Positions 22,801-31,490 of a DNA stretch of 64,000 bases are shown here, piece by piece. The notes below the pieces were generated by a model. That model was not told the origin of the DNA, ran no database searches, and saw only the letters and a list, made by a program, of their open reading frames with translations. This stretch comes from Alistipes sp. (lineage in GTDB: Bacteria > Bacteroidota > Bacteroidia > Bacteroidales > Rikenellaceae), in the NCBI GenBank assembly GCA_017410165.1, contig JAFQRH010000024.1, positions 62,001 through 126,000 on the forward strand, read 5' to 3'. A program made the translations under genes and the position numbers. Within the stretch, counting starts at the first letter, position 1; each line of letters starts with the position of its first letter.

Positions 22801-24086
22801 AGGAGATGGAAACATTCTCCGGCAGTGAGCGACAGCGTAGAGAGAAGCGCAAAGAGCATTGGGCGGAACTGAACGCTCTCGATGAGAAGTATCTCAACGA
22901 GATGATCGCCACTCTTACCAACCTTGTGGACAACGCACAGGTGGGTGATATCCAAATCGGCGTAGAGTTGTCAGATGCAGATAAAGCGAAGCTCTTGAAG
23001 CAGATTGAGGATCTTCGTCAGCAACTTGCTAAACTCAAAGACACATCTTCTTCAACAGAAACCTCCGAGCGTTTTGGTGGCTCATTCTTGGGGCTTAGTG
23101 GCGACAAGTGGAAGGATATTCGAGATGGAAACATCAAGGGGTGGAGAGAATGGGCCGATGCTGTCGCTGATATCGTCAGCGGTCTTGGCAATCAGGTGTT
23201 GGAACTCTGGGGTAGCGTAGATAAGTATATGTCTGCCGCCGAGGACAGCCAGCTAAAAGAGTACGAGAAGAACAACGACAAAAAGAAGAGTGCTCTTGAA
23301 AAGCGTCTTAACGCAGGAAGGATAACTGAGGCACAATATAATGCCGAAGTTGCTGCGATGGAGGCAGAGCACGAAGCGTACAAGGAGGAACTCGAACTCA
23401 AACAGGCGAAACGCCAAAAGGCAATGAGCATCACCGAGTCGGTCATCAACACAGCTGTCGGCGTTACCAAGTCTTTGACCGGTCTGCCATGGCCAATCAA
23501 TTTAGTCGCAGCTGCAGCCACTCTTGCTATGGGCGTGGCACAAACCGCACTTATTGCGGCGACTCCTATCACAACCGGAGCAGAAGATGGAGGTCCGATT
23601 GGTAACGGGCTTATCGATGTGCGGAGAGAACAGGATGGTAAGCTATTCCGGGCGAGACTCAATCCGAATAAACGAGGTTTTGTGAGCTCGCCAACGGTTC
23701 TCGTTGCTGAGAATGGTACCGAGTATGTCTTACCTCACGAGGCGGTGGAAAATCCGACAATTGCCCCATTCATTGAAGCGATGGAGTCGGCCCGACAACA
23801 TGGTACCCTTTCGGAACTCGATATGCGAGCAGTGTACCCAAGTGTGATTGGTCGCGCGAATGGTGGGTATGCAGGATATGATAGCTCCGCTGTTCAACAA
23901 CTCCCCCACTATGGAAATGCGAACAATGATGCTGTGTTGTACCGGCTGGCCGAAACGGTTGATGCGTTGACTGAGCGCCTGAAATACCCGATCGACGCGA
24001 ATGTCTCACTGCTTGGACCGAAGGGGTTTTACGAGCAAGATCGAAGGTATCACAAGAGTAAAACTAAGCGATATATAGGACAATGA
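19815..24086 (+). CDS. Tail tape measure protein
   Basis: 1423 residues, the largest gene of the prophage. The N-terminal 150 residues are coiled coil. A TP901-type tape-measure core follows (about 180-480, with GLARIAGKLGIEGKDNILQF and ISIDKMLGLAATLDKYGQMS). Hydrophobic segments lie near 510-610 (SILLGLTAAYAANIA; GWASLAFGALVGIIV), with a long charged coiled coil near 820-1060 and a hydrophobic Ala/Gly-rich stretch near 1220. The protein sets tail length and probably helps DNA pass the host membrane. A length near 1400 implies a long flexible tail. Its stop overlaps the next start. Confidence 0.93.
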   Translation: MAKTIRDEDLRLNIIINGDDGRKQIGELERAIHDTNAKLETLYEKRKKLEGQGKKDTQAYHSLSAQIGKAEKAVDGYREKLAALHRQQSINTMTLSELTSHINRVRAQLSKVDPGTPLWKQLNAELKKSSARLVELRAQSKVTGGTLCTMAERVNRYIGLITAGFATLTGVFSGISRAKAMFQEWDEAIADAMKTTQLSRGEMLELDQALKKLDTRTSQNNLLGLARIAGKLGIEGKDNILQFVSAADKINIALGEDLGDNAEDAIREIGKLVDIFSLSQEFGLEQAMLKTGSAINSLGMASTANEGYIVEFMKRVAGIATNADISIDKMLGLAATLDKYGQMSETSSTAIGQTIMGMFRRTDEFARVAGMSVKEFTQLLNTDANEALIRVLEGVNRGGDGMITVVRALDSLHLQGQRASSVLGTLAQHSEELRNQQMLANQAFTEGTSIIDEANIKNTTATAIMEKRKKDFVDMAVTLGKELTPAINVSLSASTWLLKGLSALVTVGIKYRSILLGLTAAYAANIARTMLKVAWQKLEVFWSAANRAALAAETASLAGATSGTMLLCGAKNLLVLNLKAATVAFKAFWASIGPIGWASLAFGALVGIIVKLKGGSEDVAESMDKAASARQRLDESLKNNDRGLGESIVKIRRLSDEWKLLGGDLDAKKKFIEDNASAFNDLGVSITDVKDAENLLVNNTADFIEAMRLRAEASAAEELAAEAYKNALIEENKLKSMSPTKQVSVPSSYGFQGTVTSWTTDTVRNDDYYSQQDKAAAIRAEANAYYDLANARKTESNAKLQSARISTNTNRDLVVEQPQKYSLSNDEQFLQKRLALKKEYQNSETMTQEEYNAKLLQLEIDALTARLKTNEDSGADRVALEEDLADKLIQQKERQKKQEEKDAKDAAKAQEDDARKQEKINQDIAEMSGDRIAIEKAKYEKLKREYAGNARALEALEKAHKTRLAKIQLDEADKEIDARRDAYEIARVQMLNRHRQEMETFSGSERQRREKRKEHWAELNALDEKYLNEMIATLTNLVDNAQVGDIQIGVELSDADKAKLLKQIEDLRQQLAKLKDTSSSTETSERFGGSFLGLSGDKWKDIRDGNIKGWREWADAVADIVSGLGNQVLELWGSVDKYMSAAEDSQLKEYEKNNDKKKSALEKRLNAGRITEAQYNAEVAAMEAEHEAYKEELELKQAKRQKAMSITESVINTAVGVTKSLTGLPWPINLVAAAATLAMGVAQTALIAATPITTGAEDGGPIGNGLIDVRREQDGKLFRARLNPNKRGFVSSPTVLVAENGTEYVLPHEAVENPTIAPFIEAMESARQHGTLSELDMRAVYPSVIGRANGGYAGYDSSAVQQLPHYGNANNDAVLYRLAETVDALTERLKYPIDANVSLLGPKGFYEQDRRYHKSKTKRYIGQ

Positions 24087-25906
24087 CAATGACGTTTGAG
24101 ATTATAACAACGGAAGGAATATCTCTCGACCTCCTTCCGAACCAGGACGTAGAGATAACATTTGAGCAACCCTTGTTGAATAGCGATAAAATGCCGATCG
24201 CGGGCTCAACGAGTATCGAATTTCCTCTGACACCAACGAACAAGAGGGCGTTTGGCTGTTACTGCATACCATTCACGGGTGTGGAGCATCGGGAAATAGC
24301 GGCAGGAATATTTTTATCTGGAATACCTATTTGGAGTGGTAAACTGACCGCGCCAGAGGTGTTGGAGGAGACGATATCGTGGACTTTTATCGGAGCTTCT
24401 CTCGATCCTATTCTAGAAAAGAATATATGCGATTTGCCTGATTTATTAATCGAGTCGACTACCCCACTATTGTTGGATGCTCGTAAAAACGAACGCAACG
24501 ACGTCGGATTCCCAATAATTATTCGACAGACATATGTTGCAGATTGCGAGTACCAACAAGGAGAGGGGGTATTCACACCGACCGAGGCGAACCCGGCAAT
24601 ATCCAATGCAGATTGTTCTCCAACAGAGAAGTATGTGAACTGGGGGTTCGTGTCGGCAGAACATGCAGCCACGCCGGTAGTAAAAGTTATGTGGCTTATT
24701 GAGAAATTTCTGCCAAATGTAGTTATAGATAACAGAATCTCGTGGCTCCTTGACAAATGTGCAATCTTAGCTCCACACGCAAGGACCTATCAGAGAGTCG
24801 ATGAGTCAGGAATGTATGACTCTATTAAATACTGTATCAATGTGGCCGATGGACTTCCGGATATTACGATCGCAGACTTCCTTTCTAATATTCTGAAAAT
24901 GTTCTGCGCGTCGCTGTACTACAACGGAGAAGATTGCCGAATTGTGGCGAATATAAACATCTTGGAGCGCCAGGACTTCGTTAATTGGGATGAGAAGATA
25001 TCCTTGCCGTCCAAAGTAGTTTATAATGGCGGACAAAGTTATAAGTTGTCTTATGCAAACGAAGAGGAGGTGACAGAAACACAGGATGAAGGTTCTCTAG
25101 AAATTATAACGGCTAGCTCAATACCTGACATGTTGGATACTCTGTCGAGGTGTATGAGTATTACGAATATTAAATATCCGGATTCGAGCAATTTATACGC
25201 GGGTAGATGCTTCAAAATTAACCCGATTTATAGCTATACGGGCGAAGGTAAAACAGTTAAATTCGAATGGCAGGCAAGTCCAAACGAGAATCTTGTTGTA
25301 TTGGATTGCGCTCGACATAATGATATAAAGAGCCGAACAATCAACATCGATTATGCGGACGAAGAGTATGATTCTAGTGTAAAATTCAAGTGCGTAAAAT
25401 GTGTGCCCGTACACTTGGTCAAGGGCAGGAATATCACAGAAACAGGAAAATTAGGGCAAGGCATATCGGCCATCGCTCCTATTATCGAGATGCCAGCAGT
25501 TGATGCTGAGAGAACAACTGACGTGTATATAGGACTCTTGGAACATGGACAATGGGTCGATAAGGGGTGCGTATATAATGGTCAGGAGTGGGCGGAATAC
25601 GGTGGCTGGGAAAATTATTACGGGGAGTGCTCAGGTGAGTTTGGAGACGAGAGCGTTGGCAATATCACATTGTGTGGAGAAGATAGCTTGTGGGAGAATT
25701 ACCACCAACAATTTGCGGAGTGGATTAGCCGGCCAAAGCTCTCATTTACATCCGATATTAAGCTAACTCTGTCAGATTTGTTAAATCTTGACCTAACTAA
25801 GCAGGTCTTCGCATACAACAAGTACTTCCTGATTCAGGAGTTGCGTGTGCGCCTAAATACGAGTTGGGGGTTAGTTCAATCGGAGGTGGATTTGATTGAG
25901 AGTTAG
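24083..25906 (+). CDS. Distal tail / baseplate protein
   Basis: 607 residues, overlapping the tape measure stop by 4 bp. Mostly beta-structured, with many Trp, Tyr and Asp and without membrane segments. The beginning (EGISLDLLPNQDVEITFEQP) reads like a beta-sandwich docking domain of a distal tail protein. Position directly after the tape measure is where Dit/Tal hub proteins lie. No hydrolase motif is visible. It ends at the repeated terminator at 25917. Confidence 0.65.
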   Translation: MTMTFEIITTEGISLDLLPNQDVEITFEQPLLNSDKMPIAGSTSIEFPLTPTNKRAFGCYCIPFTGVEHREIAAGIFLSGIPIWSGKLTAPEVLEETISWTFIGASLDPILEKNICDLPDLLIESTTPLLLDARKNERNDVGFPIIIRQTYVADCEYQQGEGVFTPTEANPAISNADCSPTEKYVNWGFVSAEHAATPVVKVMWLIEKFLPNVVIDNRISWLLDKCAILAPHARTYQRVDESGMYDSIKYCINVADGLPDITIADFLSNILKMFCASLYYNGEDCRIVANINILERQDFVNWDEKISLPSKVVYNGGQSYKLSYANEEEVTETQDEGSLEIITASSIPDMLDTLSRCMSITNIKYPDSSNLYAGRCFKINPIYSYTGEGKTVKFEWQASPNENLVVLDCARHNDIKSRTINIDYADEEYDSSVKFKCVKCVPVHLVKGRNITETGKLGQGISAIAPIIEMPAVDAERTTDVYIGLLEHGQWVDKGCVYNGQEWAEYGGWENYYGECSGEFGDESVGNITLCGEDSLWENYHQQFAEWISRPKLSFTSDIKLTLSDLLNLDLTKQVFAYNKYFLIQELRVRLNTSWGLVQSEVDLIES

Positions 25907-25916
25907 TGTCCTTTTG

Positions 25917-25941
25917 TAGCCACCTTCGGGTGGCTATTTTT
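25917..25941 (+). terminator. Terminator, second copy of the repeated element
   Basis: TAGCCACC-TTCG-GGTGGCTA stem and T5. It repeats the terminator at 19402 almost base for base. It separates the hub gene from the fibre genes. Confidence 0.9.
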
Positions 25942-25957
25942 GCAAAAAAATAAAAAT

Positions 25958-26950
25958 ATGAATGTCTTGTTTTCTAAAAATATAGGCGACGTTTCTCTTG
26001 TGTCCGACTGGAGACATGTTCTAGTCAGTGTAAGTTATGCTGGCAATGTGGCTAATTTTAAGAAATCGGCAGACTCCTCTGGCAAAATAAATCTGCGAGT
26101 TGGGGAGATTGCGGAAGCGTTAGCAGGCAAGGTTAGAGAACCGATCACGACCGGAAGAACAGAATCCAAGTTGCAACCATTAGAGATATGGTTCGAAACG
26201 CCAGATGGAGAGGAGTCTTTACTGAAATACAAAGAGTATATTATCGTTGGCGAGAATTGGGATGAGCAGGTGGCCGACGATGAGTTTTTAATGCAGCACT
26301 TCTTGAGTGTGAGACCAAAAAAGCATTATACCAACCCGCTGTCCAAAGAGATTATTTCATTCGTCAATATTCAGGATGCGCACGTAACGATTACTGTTTC
26401 TTTAGCTGGAGGACAAACCGCTCAACGATCCCTTTGGAGAGAAGGCGGTCAAGAAGACGTAGATAAGTTGATAGATGTAGATGTCTCATGTGTAGCAATT
26501 GCTCAACTTTGTAATACGGACCAAACGATTAACAGCTATACGATTAGTCTTAGTGGCATAGATAACATAGAGTTCGTTGTCAAAGAGAACACACCATCGA
26601 TGTCGTTCATATTTCTCAACTCTCTCGGAGGTTGGGATACCATCCACGCTTATGGCAAAATAACCTCATCACAAGATGGAGATATTTCAACCTTTATAAA
26701 CAACAATATTGAGCAAGAGCTGAGCAACCATTCTGTCGACTATTGCGAGGTGAATACTGGGTTTATTCAGACAACAGAAGAAGAGAGGTTTTGGAGAGAA
26801 TTTTTCCGAAGCTCTAATCGGTACATACAACGCGGGGACAAACTCCATCGCATTGTTGTTGATGAATATAAAGCTGAGAAAGATAGTGGTGCTTTGGGCT
26901 CGTTTACGCTGAAGTTCCATATGGCAGAGCAGGATAAAAAAATGATTTAA
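25958..26950 (+). CDS. Tail hub/baseplate-associated protein
   Basis: 330 residues from ATG 25958; an in-frame TTG at 25940 lies within the terminator and is unlikely. Beta-rich, with jelly-roll-like alternation and no membrane segment. The C-terminus (FTLKFHMAEQDKKMI) ends 3 bp before the fibre gene. I assign it to the tail tip by position only. Confidence 0.6.
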   Translation: MNVLFSKNIGDVSLVSDWRHVLVSVSYAGNVANFKKSADSSGKINLRVGEIAEALAGKVREPITTGRTESKLQPLEIWFETPDGEESLLKYKEYIIVGENWDEQVADDEFLMQHFLSVRPKKHYTNPLSKEIISFVNIQDAHVTITVSLAGGQTAQRSLWREGGQEDVDKLIDVDVSCVAIAQLCNTDQTINSYTISLSGIDNIEFVVKENTPSMSFIFLNSLGGWDTIHAYGKITSSQDGDISTFINNNIEQELSNHSVDYCEVNTGFIQTTEEERFWREFFRSSNRYIQRGDKLHRIVVDEYKAEKDSGALGSFTLKFHMAEQDKKMI

Positions 26951-26953
26951 TAT

Positions 26954-28762
26954 ATGAAGCCAACGAACAAAATAAAGCGACACCACTACAAGAGCGATTG
27001 TCAAATCATAGAGCGATTCTATTCATACGACGACGGAACGGCCGTGCAAGTCCCGGTGCCGGAACGCATTAAGATTGAGTATTACATCGATAAGGGAAAG
27101 GGCAGTATTGTCGTCGAACGCAAAGGCGATTATTGCCATAATTGCTCTGTTTTAGATGATGGCATGACTTTAATCGCAGCCATTCCATTGGCTAAACACC
27201 CTATTGGATGTGGTCGACTACTATGTGATAAAGTTGAATATATTGATGACCCTCTATTCCCGGGTGGATACAAGGTGAAAGTCACCCCGATGCTCACTTC
27301 GATAGAGTTGTGGTCGCAAGCATCTGATAACGATAAATCTTCTGCTTATGGGGAGTTGCTATTGGCGAAAATTATTCGCGGCAAAGATGGTGTAGGTGTT
27401 CCTGCTGGCGGAAGCGCGGGTCAGGTGCTATCGAAGAAGAGAGATGCGGACTACGATACCGAGTGGGTGGATGTTCCGCAGGGTGGTGGCAGTAGCGTAG
27501 ATGTTGTTGATAATCTCACAACAGCAGACCCTACAAAGGCATTGAGTGCTAATATGGGTAAGGTGCTGAACGAGAAGTTTCAGTATAAGAATTATTTGGC
27601 GGGCAAGAACCTTGACCAAAAGGGCAACATACTTGACGCTGAGGGTTGGAATGTCACCACTCCTATCGCCGTTGCAGGTGGCACTGCACTAACTTTCGAG
27701 TGTGGAGGTACGAACAGCTCGGCTCTTTGTGAATATGATGCAAATGGTAACTTCCTTGATTATTGGGGTCAAAACGCCCACCCAAGAACCATCACGACAA
27801 GAGCGAATACAGCGTATGTAAGATTGGCTGTTCCGAATAGCCCAACGCAAGATTATTTCGTGGCGCAGAACGATGTTGTTTTATTCAACAAACTCCGCAA
27901 ATTTGATATTGTAGAGCAGGTTGCCAATCTTGATGAGTCTGCCATAGAAGTTACTCCTCTATTATCTATCGAAAATGATATATATCCAGCTCATATGCGT
28001 CTGATTGTCGAATGGTCTAACGAAGACGCGGAAGTGTTACAGCCTATCGCATACGATTCTTCAACGGGTCTTTTTGAGGTAGAAACGATGCCAAGTTGGT
28101 TGGCTGAAGATGGGGCGATAGTAAACAGTTGTATCAACTATTCTTCGACTGTGCTACAAACTGACGTATGGAACACGTGTCCGAAACCGCAAGGCAATGA
28201 AGCATCGGGCTTTTACATCAAACGTATCACAGAAACACAGGTTATGCTTTTTACTGACTCGAAAGCAGAAGTGGCTGCAACGATACCATCGACTGTAAAG
28301 GCAGAACATTTCTATTTCAACCAAGCAATTGCCGTCGGATTGTCCTTACCGCAACTTTCGGAGGGTGTAAAGCGATATAGAATCGTGCTTGAAAATGTTG
28401 GATATGTACCGTCAAAATACAAACGAATGTCGGTATCGGGCTACTATACCTATATTGGCTCTAATATTTCTCCGAATTTCTACGATTTGGGACTCGGATA
28501 TGTTTCACAAGAGGTTGTGTTGTCGAATATAGACATCATCTTACTCGTTGATCACGGTGAATATACCGCGCGTTACGAGTCGATTAAATGCGAAGCGACT
28601 TTGCGAACAGGAGATGATAAAGCAGAAGCGAAAGTGTACCGAACATTGTTCGGCGAGATGCAAGCGATTTATTACGCGAACAAGCCAAACATTACCTTTG
28701 GGTTAAGCGGTGCTCGCATAAAAGCCAATTCGACTATCAAACTTTACGAAATTGTAGAATAA
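26954..28762 (+). CDS. Tail fibre / receptor-binding protein A
   Basis: 602 residues. The N-terminal 150 residues attach to the tail (two Cys pairs, CHNC and CGRLLC). A Gly-rich linker GKDGVGVPAGGSAGQVL follows at about 138-155, a usual fibre hinge. Next come TTADPTKALSANMGKVLNE and a beta-sandwich of carbohydrate-binding style (ALTFECGGTNSSALCEYDANGN). From about residue 350 (LIVEWSNEDAEVLQPIAYD) to the end it is homologous to the separate protein at 29051-30028. It probably sets host range by binding a surface glycan. Confidence 0.78.
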   Translation: MKPTNKIKRHHYKSDCQIIERFYSYDDGTAVQVPVPERIKIEYYIDKGKGSIVVERKGDYCHNCSVLDDGMTLIAAIPLAKHPIGCGRLLCDKVEYIDDPLFPGGYKVKVTPMLTSIELWSQASDNDKSSAYGELLLAKIIRGKDGVGVPAGGSAGQVLSKKRDADYDTEWVDVPQGGGSSVDVVDNLTTADPTKALSANMGKVLNEKFQYKNYLAGKNLDQKGNILDAEGWNVTTPIAVAGGTALTFECGGTNSSALCEYDANGNFLDYWGQNAHPRTITTRANTAYVRLAVPNSPTQDYFVAQNDVVLFNKLRKFDIVEQVANLDESAIEVTPLLSIENDIYPAHMRLIVEWSNEDAEVLQPIAYDSSTGLFEVETMPSWLAEDGAIVNSCINYSSTVLQTDVWNTCPKPQGNEASGFYIKRITETQVMLFTDSKAEVAATIPSTVKAEHFYFNQAIAVGLSLPQLSEGVKRYRIVLENVGYVPSKYKRMSVSGYYTYIGSNISPNFYDLGLGYVSQEVVLSNIDIILLVDHGEYTARYESIKCEATLRTGDDKAEAKVYRTLFGEMQAIYYANKPNITFGLSGARIKANSTIKLYEIVE

Positions 28763-28763
28763 T

Positions 28764-29048
28764 ATGGGAAAGGCAATCATTATAACAGCAGAAGGCACGA
28801 AGGTCATCGAAGTAGAAGATGTTGCCTACGAGCCGACAAGAGAAGAAATTATCGCGGAGAAACAAGCGAAAATCGAGTCGTTTCAATCACAAATAGCCGA
28901 GAGCGATTATAAGATTATAAAATGTGCAGAGGCTGTTGCAATGTGGGCAAAAAATCAAGGGATTGAATTGCCTTACGATGTAGATGAGTTACATAAAGAG
29001 CGACAGGAAATTCGTGATAGTATCAATAAATTAGAACAAGAACTGTAG
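28764..29048 (+). CDS. Small fibre-associated protein A (chaperone candidate)
   Basis: 94 residues, 1 bp after the fibre gene. The N-terminal strand region GTKVIEVEDVAYEP is followed by an amphipathic helix (REEIIAEKQAKIESFQSQIAES), the sequence DYKIIKCAEA, and a C-terminal helix. It is paralogous to 30030-30308. Its pairing with each fibre gene suggests a tail-fibre assembly factor or a fibre-capping protein, similar in position to Tfa proteins, but no sequence link to Tfa is claimed. Confidence 0.65.
   Translation: MGKAIIITAEGTKVIEVEDVAYEPTREEIIAEKQAKIESFQSQIAESDYKIIKCAEAVAMWAKNQGIELPYDVDELHKERQEIRDSINKLEQEL
28789..28825 (+). repeat. 37-bp identity block shared with 30055-30091
   Basis: The two small fibre-associated genes share 37 identical bases (starting CAGAAGGCACGAAGGTCATC), while surrounding bases differ. 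This is recent conversion or a recombination site between the duplicated cassettes. Confidence 0.85.
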
Positions 29049-29050
29049 GT

Positions 29051-30028
29051 ATGGCACAAATTTCAGAATTAAAGCATAAAGGTAAGGTAATATACCCGTT
29101 GACACACGAAGACGCAGTAGTGGATGACAACGGGAAACCGATAAGAGAAAAACTTAAAGAGATTTCAGCAGGTGGAGGCGAAGGAGTGTTGCTTTATAAC
29201 ACCGAGCAGACTTTGACCGATGAGCAGAAGTCGCAGGTCGCAAAGAATATTGGGCAACCGCGTGAGCGACTGATTCTCGAATGGAAGAACGACCAAGCCG
29301 AGGTGTTGCAACCGACAGCATACGATGCCGAAACGGGTTATTTCACGGTCGAAACGATGCCGAGTTGGTTGCCTACTGACGGCACGCCAGTAGCGGTTAC
29401 GTTTAATTATATAGATTTGTACAGCCCCACTATTCAGGCACACGGTTCTATGAGTAACCACAATGTGGCGTGGTGTTCGTACATCTCCGACACGCAGTTT
29501 TTGTTGCACCAAGGCGAGACTACCCTAACTCCTATAACTACCGTACAAAGTGGGGTTGATGTGAGCAAGTTCTATTTGTCAAGCAACTATTTATATGCTT
29601 TCGACATATTGCCCACTAATGAACAATCTCCGACTTCTGGCATCAAAAAGTTCCGATTTGAAATCGTCGGCGCACCTTTTAGATTATGTAAATATAAGTG
29701 CCTTTGGATAAACGGGTCTTCACGCCACTTACAAAATAATTACAACTGGGTAAACTCTGGCAGTATTGGTCACGACACGAAATGTCACTTTGCAACACGA
29801 ATCGAAGGATATTTCTATGTTGATTATGAGGCAGCGTCTGCTCAATTCACGAAAGTTGAACAAAGCGGCGGTAGTGTATCTTCAAATTCTATCACAAACT
29901 TCGTAAATCCTACATTGTACACAAATGTTGGAGATTTATGGGGTTATGCAAGTTACAAAAGATGCTATTTGCATTGCGAATATTTAGAGCATAATGCAAC
30001 AGTTAAAATATGGGAAATAATCGAATAA
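29051..30028 (+). CDS. Tail fibre / receptor-binding protein B (paralogue)
   Basis: 325 residues, 2 bp after the small protein A. It starts with a short attachment peptide (KHKGKVIYPLTHEDAVVDDNG, in parts). From LILEWKNDQAEVLQPTAYD onwards it parallels the last 250 residues of fibre protein A, including VETMPSWL and a similar C-terminus. It lacks the long N-terminal tail-binding half, so it may be a second adhesin docking on protein A, or an alternative tip. Confidence 0.7.
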   Translation: MAQISELKHKGKVIYPLTHEDAVVDDNGKPIREKLKEISAGGGEGVLLYNTEQTLTDEQKSQVAKNIGQPRERLILEWKNDQAEVLQPTAYDAETGYFTVETMPSWLPTDGTPVAVTFNYIDLYSPTIQAHGSMSNHNVAWCSYISDTQFLLHQGETTLTPITTVQSGVDVSKFYLSSNYLYAFDILPTNEQSPTSGIKKFRFEIVGAPFRLCKYKCLWINGSSRHLQNNYNWVNSGSIGHDTKCHFATRIEGYFYVDYEAASAQFTKVEQSGGSVSSNSITNFVNPTLYTNVGDLWGYASYKRCYLHCEYLEHNATVKIWEIIE

Positions 30029-30029
30029 T

Positions 30030-30308
30030 ATGGGAAAAGCTCTCATTATAAGAACAGAAGGCACGAAGGTCATCGAAGTAGAAGATGTTGCTTACGAGCC
30101 GACACGAGAAGAGATTCTCGCAGAAAAACAAGCGGTAATCGACTCGCTAAAAGCACAAATCGCGGAGAGCGACTATAAAGTGATTAAGTGCGCGGAGGCG
30201 CAGTTGATGGGCGAAGAGTTGCCGTATAACGTGGCAGAACTGCACGCACAGCGTCAGGCTCTCCGAAACGAGATAAATGTGTTAGAAAGTGAAATTCTAA
30301 ATTTATAA
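30030..30308 (+). CDS. Small fibre-associated protein B (paralogue)
   Basis: 92 residues, paralogous to 28764-29048 over its whole length. It differs by a four-residue gap after KCAEA and by a longer C-terminus (NVLESEILNL). The 37-bp block of complete DNA identity (30055-30091) contrasts with the divergence elsewhere. Same suggested function, one copy per fibre gene. Confidence 0.65.
   Translation: MGKALIIRTEGTKVIEVEDVAYEPTREEILAEKQAVIDSLKAQIAESDYKVIKCAEAQLMGEELPYNVAELHAQRQALRNEINVLESEILNL
30055..30091 (+). repeat. Second copy of the 37-bp identity block
   Basis: Identical to 28789-28825, direct orientation, 1266 bp apart. Recombination between them would delete fibre B and merge the small genes. 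Confidence 0.85.
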
Positions 30309-30311
30309 ATT

Positions 30312-30581
30312 ATGAGGTCTTTGGTAAATAAAGTTTTTGTAGCGCTGACTACTTTCTGGATGGGCAAGTATCAGCATATTGCGTTCGGCGCACTGATTGC
30401 CTGCATTGCAGCATTGGCTGCTTGTTGGCTTCCTCAATGGGCAACGGTAACAATCTCGGTGCTATTTACCGTTGGTTGTTCGATGGGCAAAGAGGTTTAT
30501 GACGAATGTATCGATTGGCGGGACTTGTTAGCAACAATGCTCGGTGGAGCAACGGTGTGGATCGCTCTGTTAATACACTAA
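30312..30581 (+). CDS. Small membrane protein of the lysis block
   Basis: 89 residues with two to three hydrophobic segments (about 22-40, 44-58, 72-88). The sequence KEVYDECIDWRDLLATMLGG recalls membrane proteins of the DUF2279 type that occur beside lysis genes of Bacteroides phages, from memory. It may be a holin partner (antiholin or pinholin). It is followed by the holin gene after 5 bp. Confidence 0.65.
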   Translation: MRSLVNKVFVALTTFWMGKYQHIAFGALIACIAALAACWLPQWATVTISVLFTVGCSMGKEVYDECIDWRDLLATMLGGATVWIALLIH

Positions 30582-30586
30582 TCGCG

Positions 30587-31096
30587 ATGGAAAATATAGC
30601 AAGATACACAAGTGGTATAATCGGAGCTGTTGCAGCATATTTTGCCCCAGTGAGAACTCTGGTAACTATCGCACTAGTATTTGTTGCGATAGATTTCATT
30701 ACAGGATGTTGGGCGAGTCGGGAAAGGTCGAAACGCCGCCAAGAGCCATGGGCGTTTTCGTCGCTGAAAGCGTGGCGCACTGTCTACAAAGCCGTATTTA
30801 TCATGTGCGGAATCATTCTCGCGTGGATGCTCGACGGGGTTCTCGAAGAGGTGGTGAATCTCCGCCTTGCATTGTTGTTCACTGGGTTTGTATGTGGAAT
30901 AGAAATGTGGTCCTATCTCGAAAACGCTGCGGAAATATCTGACCACCCAATATTTAGATGGGTACGAAATTTTACAATTCACAAATTAGAAGACGCTGGT
31001 ATTGATATTGAAAAATATGCCGACGAAGGAAAATCTCAGACAAAACAAATACAACATGAAGAATACACAGAGAATGCCGAGAGGATTAAGGAATAA
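30587..31096 (+). CDS. Holin (phage holin family 4-like)
   Basis: 169 residues from ATG 30587; a longer frame from 30506 overlaps the previous gene and is unlikely. Three to four hydrophobic segments lie near 8-25, 28-44, 70-90 and 95-112, with basic WASRERSKRRQEPWAF between, and an acidic soluble tail. This is the layout of Bacteroidetes Phage_holin_4 proteins. It would permeabilise the inner membrane and release the endolysin encoded by the overlapping next gene. Confidence 0.75.
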   Translation: MENIARYTSGIIGAVAAYFAPVRTLVTIALVFVAIDFITGCWASRERSKRRQEPWAFSSLKAWRTVYKAVFIMCGIILAWMLDGVLEEVVNLRLALLFTGFVCGIEMWSYLENAAEISDHPIFRWVRNFTIHKLEDAGIDIEKYADEGKSQTKQIQHEEYTENAERIKE

Positions 31097-31490
31097 TAAT
31101 CCTGGCAATATCAAAAGAAGTAAGGTGTGCTATATTGGCGAGGTTCGACCATCAAACGACCCAATATTCAAACAATTTGAGTCGATGGCCTATGGGTATC
31201 GAGCAATGTTTATGTTGCTGTACACATACGACCAGAAATTGGGGTTGAACACAATCGAGTTGATAATTAGTCGCTACGCTCCGACGTCGGAGAACAATAC
31301 CACCGCATACGTGAAACATGTCAGCCAATTATCGGGGGTGCCAGCGACAAGTCGAATCTCTTCAACGAATCGCGACATTATGATACATGTTGTCGCAGCG
31401 ATGTCGCAGCACGAGAATGGTGTCCCCGCTGTGATGGCCGATGTTGAGAAGGGTTGGGAACTCTTTATCCGAGATATTGCTAGACGATGA
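31056..31490 (+). CDS. Endolysin, P5-like lysozyme
   Basis: 144 residues if started at ATG 31056 (126 or so from ATG 31074); both overlap the holin gene. The N-terminal RGLRNNNPGNI motif is the hallmark of this structural-protein-P5/lysozyme family, and PTSENNTTAYVKHVS and the Ala/Glu centre follow. A muramidase-type fold is expected and no signal peptide is present, so export depends on the holin. Its end overlaps the next gene by 4 bp. Confidence 0.8.
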   Translation: MKNTQRMPRGLRNNNPGNIKRSKVCYIGEVRPSNDPIFKQFESMAYGYRAMFMLLYTYDQKLGLNTIELIISRYAPTSENNTTAYVKHVSQLSGVPATSRISSTNRDIMIHVVAAMSQHENGVPAVMADVEKGWELFIRDIARR

